From Akkermansiaceae bacterium (GTDB taxonomy: Bacteria; Verrucomicrobiota; Verrucomicrobiia; Verrucomicrobiales; Akkermansiaceae): 64,000 nucleotides of DNA. Numbering within the stretch: the first letter of the stretch is position 1; every line of letters begins with the position of its first letter. The notes under the pieces were generated by a model that did not search any database, was not told the origin of the DNA, and was given only the letters and a program-made list of their open reading frames with translations. Below, piece after piece: positions 1-11,814 of the stretch. The stretch spans positions 17,693 through 81,692 of the forward strand of contig JAIPKB010000002.1 of NCBI GenBank assembly GCA_021733795.1, in the 5' to 3' direction. The translations under genes and the position numbers were made by a program.

Positions 1-290
1 GCTTTGACCGCGAGGAACCACCGCCATTTTGTGACGCCCTCCGCATCGCGCCACTCGTGGCGCTCGGCATGGAGGATTTCATCGCCAGCGGTGGGGCGTT
101 GCCAGAATGCTTTATAAAAGACTGCGGTGGCGTCAGTCAGGGTGGCAGTCGGGGGATCGGATTGAGTGGGCGGATCCGTCTGAGCGGACGGAGCCGTCTG
201 AGCGGGCGGATCGGACGGAGCCGTCTGCCGCTCACACGCACTCAGAAACAAGCCAAGCGCCGCTGTTGCGATGACATTCCACTTTCCCAT
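1..290 (-). CDS. Lipoprotein, partial (C-terminus runs off the left edge); reads [48 protein letters not shown]... followed by a folded region
   Basis: Open minus-strand frame from ATG 290..288 to the window edge; LFLSAC lipobox and Pro/Thr/Asp linker; ATG overlaps the TGA of the upstream giant ORF (TGATG). Missing from the ORF track because it is truncated. Confidence 0.75.
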   Translation of the reverse strand, partial: MGKWNVIATAALGLFLSACERQTAPSDPPAQTAPSAQTDPPTQSDPPTATLTDATAVFYKAFWQRPTAGDEILHAERHEWRDAEGVTKWRWFLAVK

Positions 291-3200
291 CAGTTTCCGG
301 AGTGGCTGTAGGTGCGGAGGAAGAGCTTGATGTCATCCACACTGGCGGCGAAGTTGTTCAAGCCCATCTGCTCGTCGGCGAGGAGGGTGATGGCGGGGAT
401 GACGATCTTCCACTGGCTGTTCCAGGCGCTGCGCCCGATGAGCCGGGCGTTGGAATAAACGATGGGGATATCGCCATTTTCAAAGAGCTTCGGATCGTCC
501 ACGGCGCGGAACGCCTGGTGCTTGCGAATGACCCATGGCTGCTCGCTGAGCGTGCCATTGGCCCCGAAGAACTGGGAGTCGCTGAAATCGCTGCCGCCCA
601 GATTGAAGGGCAGCGGCAGGGCTTGATCGACCACCCGCCAACTCCGGACGGCACCGGTATCGCCCAGCGGCGCACGCATGGAGTCGGTGCCACAGGGAAT
701 CAGATAGACAAAGGGCGTGGCGCTGAGCGCGTTTTCTTCAACCGATTCCCCATCGACCATGCCCACATAGCCGGGGAAGGCCAGGCCGACGGCGGCGATT
801 TTGGTGGCGAAGCTGCTCGGACTGTAGGCGTGATCCCCGGCGGCGAGAGTGAGGCCGAAGAAGTTCTTGCCGCTTTCGATGGTGGTGCTGAACGGGATGA
901 TGAAGCCGGGAACCGGGCTGCCATCGGGCTTGGCGAGGCCGCGGCAGTAGGCGGCCACCTGCGGATCGCTCATCACGTTGGGCACGATGTGCTGCTCGAG
1001 GGTTTGCCGCCAGGCGTCGTTGGCGGATTCCGGCCCGCCGGGGATGGGCGGCAGCAGGCGGAACAGCTCCTGGCGCAGCGAGAACATGGTGTTGTAGTGG
1101 TCCGGATTGTTGATGCCGAGGCGCCCCTCCGCGACCGCAAAGTCCGCGTTCAGTTGAGCCATGGTGCCAGCCAAGCCAGCGTCACCAAGAGTGCTGGTGG
1201 TGGCTCTAGGCACGCCGCCGGTGAGATCGCCGAGCGAACGGGAGGCGACGATGCGGTTGACGACCGCCTGCCCTTGCGGGGTCCCGAGCAGGCCGGTTTC
1301 ATAATCGTAGCTCTTGGCGGCGAGGTAGCTGTAGCGGCTGGCGAGATCAAACAGCGTCCGGTATTGAACCAGCGCCTCGTTGCGGAAGGTGCGGAAGGTC
1401 AAGTCCTTGGTGCGGTAGCCATTGATCACCGAAGCCGCCCGCTGCCGGAGCGTCTCGCGCCGCAGCAGGATGGTTTCCCCGGCCACCTGCAGGTTTTGGA
1501 TTTTCTGGGTGGCCGTGGCGTAGGCGGTGTTCAGCTCCGTGAAGCGGGTGTACATTCCGATGAGTTCACGGTAGGTCTGCTCAAATTCAACGGCCGCCTG
1601 CAGCTCATCCTGGTTGAAGCCGAGCTCCATGAGGGTGGTTTCCTTGACGAGTTCAAGGCTGCCGCCCACCGACACTTGGAGCAGGCGCGCCGCGGATTTG
1701 GGAATGAGCGAGCTGAACAGCATGGCGACCTTGGTTCCAGTTCCGATGGCCTTGAGAGTCCCCCGGGCGGCCGAGGTCACGTCGTTCGACAGACCCACCG
1801 TCAGTGGCAAAAAGGCGGCACCCGCTTCGGGAATAGTTTGGGCTCCCTCAGCCGAAATCTCAAGGAAATCGCCCAGGGACTCGAGAACCGCCGCCGCGGT
1901 AGCGTTGACCACCAGCCCCGCGCCAATGTCTGCCGTTGTGGCTTGCTGTGCCCCGTGCATGGTCACCAAGCCCTCGAAGACCTCTTTCTCCCGGTCGAAC
2001 CGCGTCTTCAGATCCAGCAAATCGTCGTTGGCGGCGAGCAGGGCGATTTGCGCGAGTTGCGCCTCCACCAGCGCTTCCTGCAGGGCTCCCGTGTAGGGAC
2101 GCTTGCCGAGAGCCGTGCCCGGCCCGACCACATCGGCGAACTGTGCCCATTGGTTGGGAGTCACCTGGAAGGTTCTTGTCACGGTATCAGTCACCCCATC
2201 GCCGTCATGGTCCCCAGTTTCATAGCTCGTGACGATATCGTCAATGGCTCCACCGTCGAACTTCCGGTACACCGTCGGCAATTTGTATTCCACCGTGACC
2301 GGCTTGGTGGTATCGACCCAATCGAGCGGTCGGTCGATGATGTACCAGCGGTAAAAATCCGGATCCTCGTATCCCTGCGGATAGATCTTGCCGGGGCCGA
2401 TGTCGCCGGCATACGGCATTCCATAAATGTCATACAGCTCTTGGAGCATGGCATACTCCTCGTCTTCGATGGCGGTTTGCTTGTCACTGATCTGGTTTTC
2501 CTGATTGCGCAGCAGGCGGGTCATGGTGGCAGCCTGATTGAACGAACCGGCGGCATTGTTGAGCGCCGCAAGGGCCCGAACCGAGACCTGTTCGTAATGG
2601 CTTTTACCGACCACGGAGGGATCCGCCAGCTCCTGGCCGAGCGAATTGTTAAAGTACGGATCGAGATCGAAGGCAATCGCCCCCGGGCTGAGGCCGAGCG
2701 GGTTGAGGCCGGCATTGGCCGAGTCCATGGTGGTTTGGAAGCTGGTGGCGAGGGCGGGCAACTCGCTGAGTTCCGGCACGGTGGTGCGGTCCACAATCTG
2801 CACGCCGGTGTGATTCGGGTTGGTATCCACGGCGGGCAGCATGGCATTGCCAACGATCCAGTGGAAGAAGGCCCCTTGGGTCGAACGGCTGGCGGTTTCG
2901 TCGACGCCCATATGGCGCGTGACCCCGGTGCGGGGGTTGACCTTGCCATCGCGGAAGTGGCCCCATCCGGCATTGGGATCATCCTTGTAGCTGCGGCGGT
3001 GCTCGAGGGCGAGGACCTGCTGGGCGGTCCGGGACAGATTGGCGGCTGCGGCGGCGAACTTCCGCTCGTCCTTGTAGTCCACGCTCACCGGCACCCCAAG
3101 CACGGTCACGGTCTCGGCGCTGGGGATCCAGGTAAAGTAGGGATGGGTGAGCAGCTTGTAATAGCCCTTCAGTGCGGCGAGATAATGGCCATAGGCATCG

Positions 3201-6200
3201 CCATGGCCCTGCGGGAACATCCGCTGGGCGTCGGCGGCATCCACGTTGCCATCGGCGGTGCTGCTGCCGGCCTTCTCGCCAATGTTGTAGTTGACCGCGT
3301 AGAGTGCCTCGCCGCTGTCGATGCCGCGGGTGTAGTTCCACCACAGGCGGTTGTAGGCGGGGGCGAGACCGGTGCCGGGGGAGGCGAAGTCATCGCGGCC
3401 GCGCAGCAGGGCGAGTTCCTCATCGAGCGAGCTGGCCACCTGGCCCTCGAAGGAGAAGCGGCTGGTGTTGACCTCGGTGACGCTGTCCTCGTCATCGATC
3501 GAGATTGTCGGATTGGCGGCATCCGCAAAGGCCTCGTTGCCGAGGATGGTGTAGAGGTCGTTGAGATAGCCGGCGGCGAGGATCAGGGCATTGTTGGTGG
3601 ACGGGGTATCGAGGTCGGAATTGACGGTGAAACTCTTGCCGCGGTTGAGCACGGTCTCGTAGATCTCGATGAGGCCGGCGTCATTGATGTTCTCCAGATT
3701 GAGGGCGATATCGCCCTCCCAGCGGGTGCCGGCCTGGGTGATCAGGGAGACGTCGGTATTGATCGAGTTGCTGTAAAGATCCGTCATCCGCTGGTTGAAG
3801 GGGGTGATCTTGGCCAGCACGCGCTTGATCCACCCCTCGACAAGGGCGGGGCGGGTCCAGCCCGACCACTCACCCGCAGGGGTGGACCCCTGCTCCTTAA
3901 GCCGATAACTCAAGGTGTAATTGACATCCCCCATCAGCACGACGGGATTGTTCAGCACCGCGCTGGGGTCATTGCCCACCAGGATGGTGCCGCCCAGGCT
4001 GAAGGGATTGGAGTCGGGGTTCAACCAACCGGCCGCGCTGGCGGCGGTTCCCACGGGCAGGATGGGGGCCTGGCCGCTGCTGTCGTTGAAGCCGTAAAGC
4101 CAGCGGAATTCGAAGTTTTCCGGAAGGCCGCCGTAATCGCCGCTGTGGCGCAAGGTCACCTTCTCGTCGAGCGGGTTGGAAGAGAGCAGCACCTTGAGGT
4201 CGCCGGGGAAAAGTTCCGGACTGACCTTGATGATCTGCATGTTCACCGGATCTCCGGAATCGGTGAAAGCCTCGCCGTTGCCGAACACCAGCGTGACGTA
4301 GCCGGTGCCGCTGCCGGTGGAACTCAGGGCGTAATCGACCACCGCCGTATCGGGATCGGTGATGTCGGAACGACCCAACGCCCCGACAGTTCGATCGAGG
4401 CTGGGCACAGCTACATAGGTTCCGGGCACGGTGGCGCTTTCACGGAAGGTTTCCAGTCGGGTGCTCAAGCCGTCGATGGCGGCGTCCCACTTTGACTTGT
4501 CGTCATCGTCACCATCGCAAACCGCCTTGAGGTCGGCAATGTCCTGGGTGCTGAGCTGGTTGAGGTGGAGGTAATCCTCGCCCACGATCTCGTCCACGAA
4601 CTCGCCGAGCAGGACGAGCCCGCCTTTGGTGCCCTGGGTTGCATCGAAATAGCAGCGGTTTTGCAGGTTGGGCGGGAGGCCTTGGAAGTAGGTCTTGCCG
4701 GCATAGTTGCTGGTCAGCACCGTCGCGGGCAGTTTGGCGAGCCCATAGGTTGCGAGCAGCGACATTTTCGCGCGGATCGGATCGTGCAGCGCCACGGCCG
4801 GAGCGGATATTCCGGCCATCGCCATGGACTGCTGGTAAACGACCTGCGCGCTGCTCTGGCCCATCACCTGGGGCAGGCCGCCGCCGTTGGTGTAGCTGGC
4901 CTTGGCTTGGGTGAGGGTTTCCGCGAGGGCCAGCTCCGCCACCACTTTTTGCTGCGCCACGGGCAGCGTCGAATCGTCCGGCCACTTGGGAAGATAGGTC
5001 AGGGTGACCGAACTTCCTGCGCCCACGTCCGCGATGAAGGGTTGGATGGTGCCTGCGGCGGGCGGCTCCGTGAGGGACGGGAAATCGAAGTCCGCCATCT
5101 GATAGTAATAGAATTTCATCCCGAAGCTCGGCTGCTGGCCGGCGGGCACCTCCCCAAGGTGCGGGCCACGGAACAGCCAGAGCATGCCCTTGCGATCCTC
5201 GAAGGTGAACTTGTTGTAGGCGTCGACGAACCCGGGAGGTGCACCGGATTGTGCTGACGGCGGCAAGCTGTCCCTGGCGAGTTCCACTTCCTCGTTGCGC
5301 ACCTTGCCGTCGTTCTTGATCGGCAGCGGCAGGGGCGTCAGTGGCATCGGGGGGATGAGCGGCGTGCCGGCGATTTTGTTGTAGATCAGGGGATATTCGG
5401 GGGTGGTGCGGACCACCCTGGCCACGCGCATCGCGGGACGGCTGTCGGCGGGATCGGTGTATTGCAGCAACACGAAAGGCTCGGAGCTGGCGGCCACATT
5501 CAAATCGTCGCGCATGGCATACACGTTCTGCTGAATCAGCAGGGCGTGTTCCTCGTTGGGATTGAATCCGGGCAGCAGCGGATCCGGCTGGCGGTAGAGG
5601 CTGCCGGAGGCCTGCGCCGAGGTGAGGCCCGGGTTTTCCAGGCCCTTGAGCGAGGCGATGACAAGTTGCTGCGGGTCGGCCGGCCAGCTCACCTGATAGT
5701 GCGCGGCGATGGCCGGGATGTAGAAGGGCTCGATCTTGGTGGCGGCGGGAAACGAGACTTTTTTGAACCACCAGACGACGAGGCGGTTGCCAGCATTCGC
5801 CGCCAGGGCATTGACCGGGATGATGGCTCCGGCAGCGGCTCCGGGGAAGCCGGCGTCGCCCAGCGGATCCAGATACGCGGCGGGTGAATAGCACTTGCCC
5901 ATGGCAATGCGGCCTGCGACTTCGTATTCGGCACCCGGGGCGTTGATGCGACTGCCCACGGTAGCGGGCAGGGCGAGATCCGGGATGCCGTCGCCATCGC
6001 GGTCATTCAAGGTGTAAACCGCGGGGGTGGCGACCTCAGGGCCGTCGCCATCGGGATCCGGGATTTCCGGACTGCCCACGGCCAGCTCGGACTGGATGTA
6101 GAGCCGGACATACTGGTTTCCGGCCACGGAACTGAACTTCAGCAGCGAGCGGTTGATTTTGTCCGGGCTGCTCGCCGTAAACTTAACCAGCAAGCGCTGG

Positions 6201-8083
6201 GAGGCGCCGTCAATCTCCGCCTCCAGTTCCAGCGGATCGTCCTGGAAGGGAATGGTCGGCAGGCTGGTGGCCGAGAACTTCGGCCCGGTGGCGACATCGG
6301 CACCGGTGTCGGTGACATTGACCGGTTCATAGTCCGCCAGGCTGGTAGGCCACTGGTGGAGGTAATTGCGCTTGGCCACCGGCCAACTGATGTCCAGCCC
6401 GGCCACGGCTCCACCTGCGGTCGAATGCAGCGAGGCATCGAACTTTGCCAGCCAGTAAATCACCATGTTGTCGGGGTTGAGATTCTCGCGCTCGGCGAAG
6501 TAATCGGTGATCCCGTCCGGGCGGATAAAGGTGCCATAAAGAGGCTTGCCGATCGTGCTCAGTGCGGAGGGCAGCACGGCGACCATCTGGTCGTCCCCAT
6601 TTTCTTCAGGGCCATCGCGGGGGCGCAGTTGCTCGCCGAGTGGGGTCACGATGGTTTCCACGGTGGCGCTGCGGCGGATTTCCACGATGTCAGCCCCGAG
6701 AAAGCTGTGTCGGCCGACCTCGCCCGTGATCTCCGGGCCGAGGTATTCGACAAACACGCGGCCTTCCATGTTGTAGGCGTGGAGGGCGGGCAGCCCGGTG
6801 CCGGCTTCGAACCAGAGGGTGCGGGGTTCCGGGGCCGGGGTGACTCCGGGGTTGGGATTGCTGGAGCCGCCGACCGGGGTGTATTCGGTGGCTTGGCCGG
6901 AAACGGAGGAGTTGAAGACCGGATTGACCCGCACGATGCGTCCGGTAGGGATGCGGACCAGCGGGCCATCGAAGGTTTTCTCCGTCCAGTAGATGACCCG
7001 CGGCGCGACCTGCGCGGCTGAGGAAACCGCAAATGTCTCGAGGCGGAACTTGTAAGTCGGCGTGGATTCTCCGATGGCGGACGTGTCCGGCAGGGCGGAA
7101 ACCCAGGTGATCGTGACCCGCCCGGTCTGGCTGGCAAAAACTTTCCCGGCATGGGGGCTGAAATAATACGGTTGGTAGGGAGCGAAGGGGGTGACCGTAT
7201 TGGCGGCGATGTTGGCATTGGCCACCCCGGACAGGGTGAGGGTGGTGCCATTGATGAGCTGCACCTCGCGTCCCAGCAAGGTGGCACCGGTGGTGAGGTC
7301 ACCCGGCACGCTGGCCACTTTCACCACACTGCTGGTGGTGGAGCTGTTGGTCACGGTCACGCTGCCGTTGGGCAACAGCGGCTGGGTCATGCCATCAACG
7401 GTATTGGTCAGCCTCGCGGAAGTGAAGATCTCACCCGGTAACACCGGTTGGGCCCGCCAATAATTGTTGTTCGCCAGAGGCGAGCCATCCCAGCTGACGG
7501 CGGGCCGTTCGATTTCATCGCCCATGAAATACCGCGGCACCCCCGAGGCGAAGGCGTAGCCGAAACTGGCGCGGACCAGCACGATGGTGGTGACACTCAC
7601 GGCGTCGATGGTCTTGCTGGCGCGAGGGTAGCGGCCTGCGGTGACGCCAGCCGTGGAAATGGCCCCCGCCGAGGCTGCGGTGGCCGCTTGGCCGGCAAAC
7701 TGGACATTGGTCACCGGAGGGCCAATTGGCACCTTGGGCGGAGCGATGACGACCGCCGGAGGCTGGGCGGGGTCATAGCCGCTGCCACCGGTGTTGATGG
7801 TGATGGCGGTGACCACCCCCCCGGAGATCGTGGCGGTGGCGGTGGCGGTGGTGCCGCCGGAGGGAGCCGCGATGGTGACCGCGGGGGCGGAAGCATAGCC
7901 ACTGCCGCCGCCACGCACCGTGATCGCGGTGACCACCCCGCCGGCAGAAACGGTCGGCGAGCCGCCTGCCCGCCGCGGATCCAGCAGGTTGGTTGCGCCG
8001 CCTTTCAATTCAAATTGGGCCTGCGCCGTGACCGCAAAGAGCAGCGAGCAGCAGAGAACGAGGAGGTGGCGCGGAAAGTTCAT
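290..8083 (-). CDS. Giant secreted protein (~2597 aa) with N-terminal [14 protein letters not shown] repeats and a C-terminal coiled-coil plus beta-rich region
   Basis: ORF 290..8350; the true start is probably at 8083 ([23 protein letters not shown] signal peptide). Long intact frame; C-terminus ...[16 protein letters not shown]. Confidence 0.9.
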   Translation of the reverse strand: MNFPRHLLVLCCSLLFAVTAQAQFELKGGATNLLDPRRAGGSPTVSAGGVVTAITVRGGGSGYASAPAVTIAAPSGGTTATATATISGGVVTAITINTGGSGYDPAQPPAVVIAPPKVPIGPPVTNVQFAGQAATAASAGAISTAGVTAGRYPRASKTIDAVSVTTIVLVRASFGYAFASGVPRYFMGDEIERPAVSWDGSPLANNNYWRAQPVLPGEIFTSARLTNTVDGMTQPLLPNGSVTVTNSSTTSSVVKVASVPGDLTTGATLLGREVQLINGTTLTLSGVANANIAANTVTPFAPYQPYYFSPHAGKVFASQTGRVTITWVSALPDTSAIGESTPTYKFRLETFAVSSAAQVAPRVIYWTEKTFDGPLVRIPTGRIVRVNPVFNSSVSGQATEYTPVGGSSNPNPGVTPAPEPRTLWFEAGTGLPALHAYNMEGRVFVEYLGPEITGEVGRHSFLGADIVEIRRSATVETIVTPLGEQLRPRDGPEENGDDQMVAVLPSALSTIGKPLYGTFIRPDGITDYFAERENLNPDNMVIYWLAKFDASLHSTAGGAVAGLDISWPVAKRNYLHQWPTSLADYEPVNVTDTGADVATGPKFSATSLPTIPFQDDPLELEAEIDGASQRLLVKFTASSPDKINRSLLKFSSVAGNQYVRLYIQSELAVGSPEIPDPDGDGPEVATPAVYTLNDRDGDGIPDLALPATVGSRINAPGAEYEVAGRIAMGKCYSPAAYLDPLGDAGFPGAAAGAIIPVNALAANAGNRLVVWWFKKVSFPAATKIEPFYIPAIAAHYQVSWPADPQQLVIASLKGLENPGLTSAQASGSLYRQPDPLLPGFNPNEEHALLIQQNVYAMRDDLNVAASSEPFVLLQYTDPADSRPAMRVARVVRTTPEYPLIYNKIAGTPLIPPMPLTPLPLPIKNDGKVRNEEVELARDSLPPSAQSGAPPGFVDAYNKFTFEDRKGMLWLFRGPHLGEVPAGQQPSFGMKFYYYQMADFDFPSLTEPPAAGTIQPFIADVGAGSSVTLTYLPKWPDDSTLPVAQQKVVAELALAETLTQAKASYTNGGGLPQVMGQSSAQVVYQQSMAMAGISAPAVALHDPIRAKMSLLATYGLAKLPATVLTSNYAGKTYFQGLPPNLQNRCYFDATQGTKGGLVLLGEFVDEIVGEDYLHLNQLSTQDIADLKAVCDGDDDDKSKWDAAIDGLSTRLETFRESATVPGTYVAVPSLDRTVGALGRSDITDPDTAVVDYALSSTGSGTGYVTLVFGNGEAFTDSGDPVNMQIIKVSPELFPGDLKVLLSSNPLDEKVTLRHSGDYGGLPENFEFRWLYGFNDSSGQAPILPVGTAASAAGWLNPDSNPFSLGGTILVGNDPSAVLNNPVVLMGDVNYTLSYRLKEQGSTPAGEWSGWTRPALVEGWIKRVLAKITPFNQRMTDLYSNSINTDVSLITQAGTRWEGDIALNLENINDAGLIEIYETVLNRGKSFTVNSDLDTPSTNNALILAAGYLNDLYTILGNEAFADAANPTISIDDEDSVTEVNTSRFSFEGQVASSLDEELALLRGRDDFASPGTGLAPAYNRLWWNYTRGIDSGEALYAVNYNIGEKAGSSTADGNVDAADAQRMFPQGHGDAYGHYLAALKGYYKLLTHPYFTWIPSAETVTVLGVPVSVDYKDERKFAAAAANLSRTAQQVLALEHRRSYKDDPNAGWGHFRDGKVNPRTGVTRHMGVDETASRSTQGAFFHWIVGNAMLPAVDTNPNHTGVQIVDRTTVPELSELPALATSFQTTMDSANAGLNPLGLSPGAIAFDLDPYFNNSLGQELADPSVVGKSHYEQVSVRALAALNNAAGSFNQAATMTRLLRNQENQISDKQTAIEDEEYAMLQELYDIYGMPYAGDIGPGKIYPQGYEDPDFYRWYIIDRPLDWVDTTKPVTVEYKLPTVYRKFDGGAIDDIVTSYETGDHDGDGVTDTVTRTFQVTPNQWAQFADVVGPGTALGKRPYTGALQEALVEAQLAQIALLAANDDLLDLKTRFDREKEVFEGLVTMHGAQQATTADIGAGLVVNATAAAVLESLGDFLEISAEGAQTIPEAGAAFLPLTVGLSNDVTSAARGTLKAIGTGTKVAMLFSSLIPKSAARLLQVSVGGSLELVKETTLMELGFNQDELQAAVEFEQTYRELIGMYTRFTELNTAYATATQKIQNLQVAGETILLRRETLRQRAASVINGYRTKDLTFRTFRNEALVQYRTLFDLASRYSYLAAKSYDYETGLLGTPQGQAVVNRIVASRSLGDLTGGVPRATTSTLGDAGLAGTMAQLNADFAVAEGRLGINNPDHYNTMFSLRQELFRLLPPIPGGPESANDAWRQTLEQHIVPNVMSDPQVAAYCRGLAKPDGSPVPGFIIPFSTTIESGKNFFGLTLAAGDHAYSPSSFATKIAAVGLAFPGYVGMVDGESVEENALSATPFVYLIPCGTDSMRAPLGDTGAVRSWRVVDQALPLPFNLGGSDFSDSQFFGANGTLSEQPWVIRKHQAFRAVDDPKLFENGDIPIVYSNARLIGRSAWNSQWKIVIPAITLLADEQMGLNNFAASVDDIKLFLRTYSHSGN

Positions 8084-8168
8084 AAACAGCAGGGGCTTGG
8101 GTTCCGGGTGAGGATTGATCCACGCGCGATGAACACGGGCTGGAAAGCCAGTGCACCACGCACAGGCG

Positions 8169-10004
8169 TTATTCGGCGGTCTCCAACGACACGGTGCGGG
8201 TGGCGGGCTGGTCCGGAGACGACAGCAGCTTCTCGATGGCGGCCATCTTGGCGTCGCGCGCCGCGTCCTTGGCCTCAAGCGTGGCGATCCGCTCGCGCAA
8301 GGCGGAATTTTCCTCACGCAGGGCACGAATCCCGGTTTCTTGCCGGTCATTCAACTGTTTGGTGGCCTCCACCAGAACCGGAATTACCTCCGAATAGGCG
8401 ACCGAGTAGAAACCCTCCGCATCCTTGTGAACGACGCTTGGCAGAACTTTCTCGATTTCCTGGCCAATGAATCCGATGGATCTGTCTTTCGGGAAATCCT
8501 TATCCGGGAATCCGGCGCGGTTCCAGTCATAGCTCACCCCGCGCAGGGCGGTGATCGTCTCAAGCGCGCCGGAGACCGGGCGGATGTCCTGCTTGTATCG
8601 CACATCGGAGCTGGTGTTGACCGCACCAACGCAGCGCAAGCTTCCATTGACATCCAGCTTGAAACTCGGATCTTTCCTGCCGATGCCGACGTTGTTGTTT
8701 GTAGCGACCACAATACCCCAGGCAGGTGGATTGTTTGTAGTTAAAGGAAAGGATGATATGATGATCGAACGGTCGGATCGAATCACTGCGTCTCCGTCAG
8801 CACCACTGCCTTTGATGCCAAATCTATCACAACTCAGCGAAAGAGTTCCTGGTGTTCCCCAACCCGCCAAGTTGCCAGGGTTCCGGACAATTTTGAACAA
8901 TTGAGGTGTAGCCGCGTCATTGTCGGTAAAGGTTTGCGGCAGGGCGAAGTTGTTCTCTGAGGTAAGCTTGGCCACCCCGGTGAGTCCCGAGCCGTTGCCA
9001 GTAAAGCTGCTGCCACTAAAGCTGCTGCCTGTAATGCTACCCGACGCCGCGATCGCCCCAGTGACATCGAGCGCGACGCCAGGCGCGGTTTTATTGATGC
9101 CGACGTTGCCGCCGCTGGGGTTGAGGAGGAGCATGCCCGTGGTGGAGGCGGCGGTGTAGGACTGGAGGGACGCCTTGTTGGCGGTGGTGTCGTAGCCGAG
9201 CAGCAGCCGCTTGTTGTTATCCGCATCGCCGCGGATGGTGAGCTGGTCGGCCGGGCTGGTGGTCATATCGCCCTGCAGCGTGAGCTTGTTGGTGGTGGAG
9301 CTGATGGCAGTGGCACCGATGCCAACCCGGCCGCTGGCATCCCAGCGGAGGGCGGTTTTCTGGGTGCCGGAGACATTGGAACCGAGGGCACCACCCGCGT
9401 TGCCATAGAGCACCGGGCCGTCCACGGCGGTACCGCCGAACAAGCGGCCCGTGCCATACCAGCCGAGGCCGTAGTTGCTGGCGGTGCCGCTCAGCGGATT
9501 GAGGGTGAGGTCCGAGGAAGTGCCGATGCTTTCCGCGAACTTGGAGCGCATGGCGAAGGCGGTGGAGACAATCTGCTGGCGCGGGGTGATCTCATTGTCC
9601 GTGGTGGCAATGGTGCCGGTGGCGGCCACCGTCACCCCCAGAAAGCGCGTGTTGCCATCGAACGCGGTGGCCAGATCGGCCAGCTTTTTGGCGGTCTCGC
9701 TGTAGCCGAAGGTCTGGGTCGGGTTAGCCACGCCCTGGCCGACGAGCACGCTGAATTCGCCCTCCGAAACCGTGACCGTCTGGGCCTCGGAGTATTTCAG
9801 GTTGGCGGCGTTGGTGGAGGTCGGGTTGTCCCAAATGCGGAAAATCACGGTGCGGTTGACCGGGGTGCCGGTGCCGACGTTGTTGCCTGAAGCGTCCAGC
9901 ACGCGGCCCTGGTAGCTGATGAAGTTGGGCACGGCGGAGGTCTGCGCCGGGGAGAGAGTGGTGAACGCCAGCAGGGTGGCGGCGAGGAGGGTGTATTTTT
10001 TCAT
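8169..10004 (-). CDS. Secreted tail-spike-like protein with C-terminal Peptidase_S74 (intramolecular chaperone) domain
   Basis: Signal peptide [22 protein letters not shown]-terminus [30 protein letters not shown]...[16 protein letters not shown]...[19 protein letters not shown] is a typical S74 signature followed by a coiled coil. Confidence 0.88.
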   Translation of the reverse strand: MKKYTLLAATLLAFTTLSPAQTSAVPNFISYQGRVLDASGNNVGTGTPVNRTVIFRIWDNPTSTNAANLKYSEAQTVTVSEGEFSVLVGQGVANPTQTFGYSETAKKLADLATAFDGNTRFLGVTVAATGTIATTDNEITPRQQIVSTAFAMRSKFAESIGTSSDLTLNPLSGTASNYGLGWYGTGRLFGGTAVDGPVLYGNAGGALGSNVSGTQKTALRWDASGRVGIGATAISSTTNKLTLQGDMTTSPADQLTIRGDADNNKRLLLGYDTTANKASLQSYTAASTTGMLLLNPSGGNVGINKTAPGVALDVTGAIAASGSITGSSFSGSSFTGNGSGLTGVAKLTSENNFALPQTFTDNDAATPQLFKIVRNPGNLAGWGTPGTLSLSCDRFGIKGSGADGDAVIRSDRSIIISSFPLTTNNPPAWGIVVATNNNVGIGRKDPSFKLDVNGSLRCVGAVNTSSDVRYKQDIRPVSGALETITALRGVSYDWNRAGFPDKDFPKDRSIGFIGQEIEKVLPSVVHKDAEGFYSVAYSEVIPVLVEATKQLNDRQETGIRALREENSALRERIATLEAKDAARDAKMAAIEKLLSSPDQPATRTVSLETAE

Positions 10005-10013
10005 AGGATGGGA

Positions 10014-10098
10014 GCTTTCAAATTTCAGATTTCAGATTTCAGATTTCAAATTTCAGATTTCAAATTTCAACTTTCAGATTTCAACTTTCGGATTTCAC
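10014..10098. repeat. Heptanucleotide tandem array (GATTTCA/GATTTCA-like units)
   Basis: atttcag-atttcag-atttcag-atttcaa-atttcag-atttcaa-atttcaa-ctttcag-atttcaa-ctttcgg; fills the whole intergenic gap and includes the stop codon of the upstream gene. Confidence 0.9.
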
Positions 10099-11789
10099 GG
10101 CTGGAGGGTGCCGAGTTCGGAGGCACGGCGGAGTTCGAAGGTGCCAGCGAGGCGGAGGCCGTTACCCGTGCCCACGCCCACGCTGTCCTTGTGGAGCCCG
10201 CTGACGACCTCGGCGTAAGTCCCCCCGAGGACGCTGCTGCCCCAGCCGGTGACGCTGCCGCCAGCAGGCGGGGCGGCGGTGAAGGTGAAGGTGACCACAC
10301 GGGTGACGGTGTGGCTTTCCCGGCCGTCCCCGAGCGTGGTCTGGCCGCTCTTGTTGTCGTGGTCCGGGTGGTATTGGTGGACGAAGGGATTGGTCGGATC
10401 GTTGAAGGGCACGACGATGGTCCGGGTCAGACTGCTGCCGATCGCAACGCTGCCGGAGCCACTAGTGAGCGCGAGGTCAAGCGGCATGTGAGTGGCCACG
10501 AGGCGCCGAGCGGCGGATTTGGCGTCCGCCTTGAGACCGCTCTCGCTGCGGCAGAGCCCGAAATCATGGGGTGCGGCGGCCAGCGGCCCCATGAAGACCT
10601 GGGACAACACGGTCGCTGTGCCGGCGTCGGACACATGCATCAGGTAGCGCAGCGGGAATGCGCGGGCGGCCGGCGTGACGGCATCCGCGTCCGGCTTGCT
10701 TTCCACGGCGGTGACAGTGGCCTCGCCGATCCAGAGTCCGGCGAGCGACGATTGGCGGGCGGTGGCAGGAACGAGGATGTCGAAAAGATTCGCGGAATCG
10801 GTGAAGCGGAGCAGCGAGGCGAACAGGGCATCGACACCGCCGCTCATGGCGCTGCGGTCGATGCCAAAGCTCAGCTCGATGCTGGAATTGGGCGGGATGA
10901 CCTCGGTGACGGCGGCGGCGAGCGGTGTTTCGACCCAATTGGCCTCGGAATTGAGGGTGCGGCGGGTCAGCGGCACCGGCCCGGTGATCGGTTCCATCCC
11001 GGAAGGCGGGCTATTGGATGCGACGGGCGCGATGGTGAGGGTCATGACCGCCGCCGTGCGGTTCATCACCCGCGCGGTGATGACCGAGGCCTGCCGCCCG
11101 AAGCCAAGGCCGCCCGCACTGGAAAAGGTGATTTGCACGGGCGCATAGAAATTTCCCACCACCTCGGACGAGAACCAGTAGGCCTGGTTGCGGTCCACGC
11201 GGTCAATGCTGGGCGAGAATATCTGCAGGGGGTTGGAGGCACTGAACTCCCCACCGACATACTTGAAGACCTTCGTGTTGGCGGCGATGGCGGCGGGAAA
11301 GGTGGCGAAGTAGTTCGAGAAGGTCGGGAAGTTGCCACTCGCGTTGCTGCTGGGAAAGCCGAGCAGGTTGGCCCCGTTGCGGACCCAGGTGCTGCTGGGT
11401 GGCATCGGGCGATACGCGATGGGGACGGCGTGACTGGTGGTGGCGGTGCCCGAACATTTCACCAGGTAAGCCGCCTGGCCACTCAACCCGATGAGGCTGT
11501 TTCCTCCGGCACCGCGCACCCACTTGCTCCACTCCGGGGTGCCATTGGTCGGCAGCAAGGGCGTTCTGGCGAATTCGGTCTGGTTGGGATTGGGATTCCA
11601 GCGCCAGACTTCCAGCACGGCGGGATAGCCAGCGAACAAGGCGTCAGGCGTGGCGTGGGTGGCATCCCCGTGCAGGTAGATCGAATTCCAACCACCCTTG
11701 AGCGAGTAGGTCGTGGTCTGCCACTGGGCCTGCGCCGTGGCCGCCGCAAGCAGGCAACAAAGAGCGGTGAGGATCGGTTTGGTGTTCAT
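10095..11789 (-). CDS. Secreted protein of unknown function (564 aa)
   Basis: Signal peptide MNTKPILTALCCLLAAATAQAQ; intact ORF collinear with the neighbouring exported genes. Confidence 0.82.
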   Translation of the reverse strand: MNTKPILTALCCLLAAATAQAQWQTTTYSLKGGWNSIYLHGDATHATPDALFAGYPAVLEVWRWNPNPNQTEFARTPLLPTNGTPEWSKWVRGAGGNSLIGLSGQAAYLVKCSGTATTSHAVPIAYRPMPPSSTWVRNGANLLGFPSSNASGNFPTFSNYFATFPAAIAANTKVFKYVGGEFSASNPLQIFSPSIDRVDRNQAYWFSSEVVGNFYAPVQITFSSAGGLGFGRQASVITARVMNRTAAVMTLTIAPVASNSPPSGMEPITGPVPLTRRTLNSEANWVETPLAAAVTEVIPPNSSIELSFGIDRSAMSGGVDALFASLLRFTDSANLFDILVPATARQSSLAGLWIGEATVTAVESKPDADAVTPAARAFPLRYLMHVSDAGTATVLSQVFMGPLAAAPHDFGLCRSESGLKADAKSAARRLVATHMPLDLALTSGSGSVAIGSSLTRTIVVPFNDPTNPFVHQYHPDHDNKSGQTTLGDGRESHTVTRVVTFTFTAAPPAGGSVTGWGSSVLGGTYAEVVSGLHKDSVGVGTGNGLRLAGTFELRRASELGTLQP

Positions 11790-11814
11790 AAAAAATGGGT
11801 CGGATGGGGTCTGT

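Noticed and set aside
302-4495. 1397-aa plus-strand ORF opposite the giant gene
   Set aside because: Antisense to a signal-peptide-bearing intact gene; composition is G/V/A/R/H-rich with no recognisable domain, typical of a high-GC mirror frame.
4509-5894. 461-aa minus-strand ORF inside the giant gene
   Set aside because: Alternate frame of the giant gene with Arg/Pro/His-rich low-complexity sequence.
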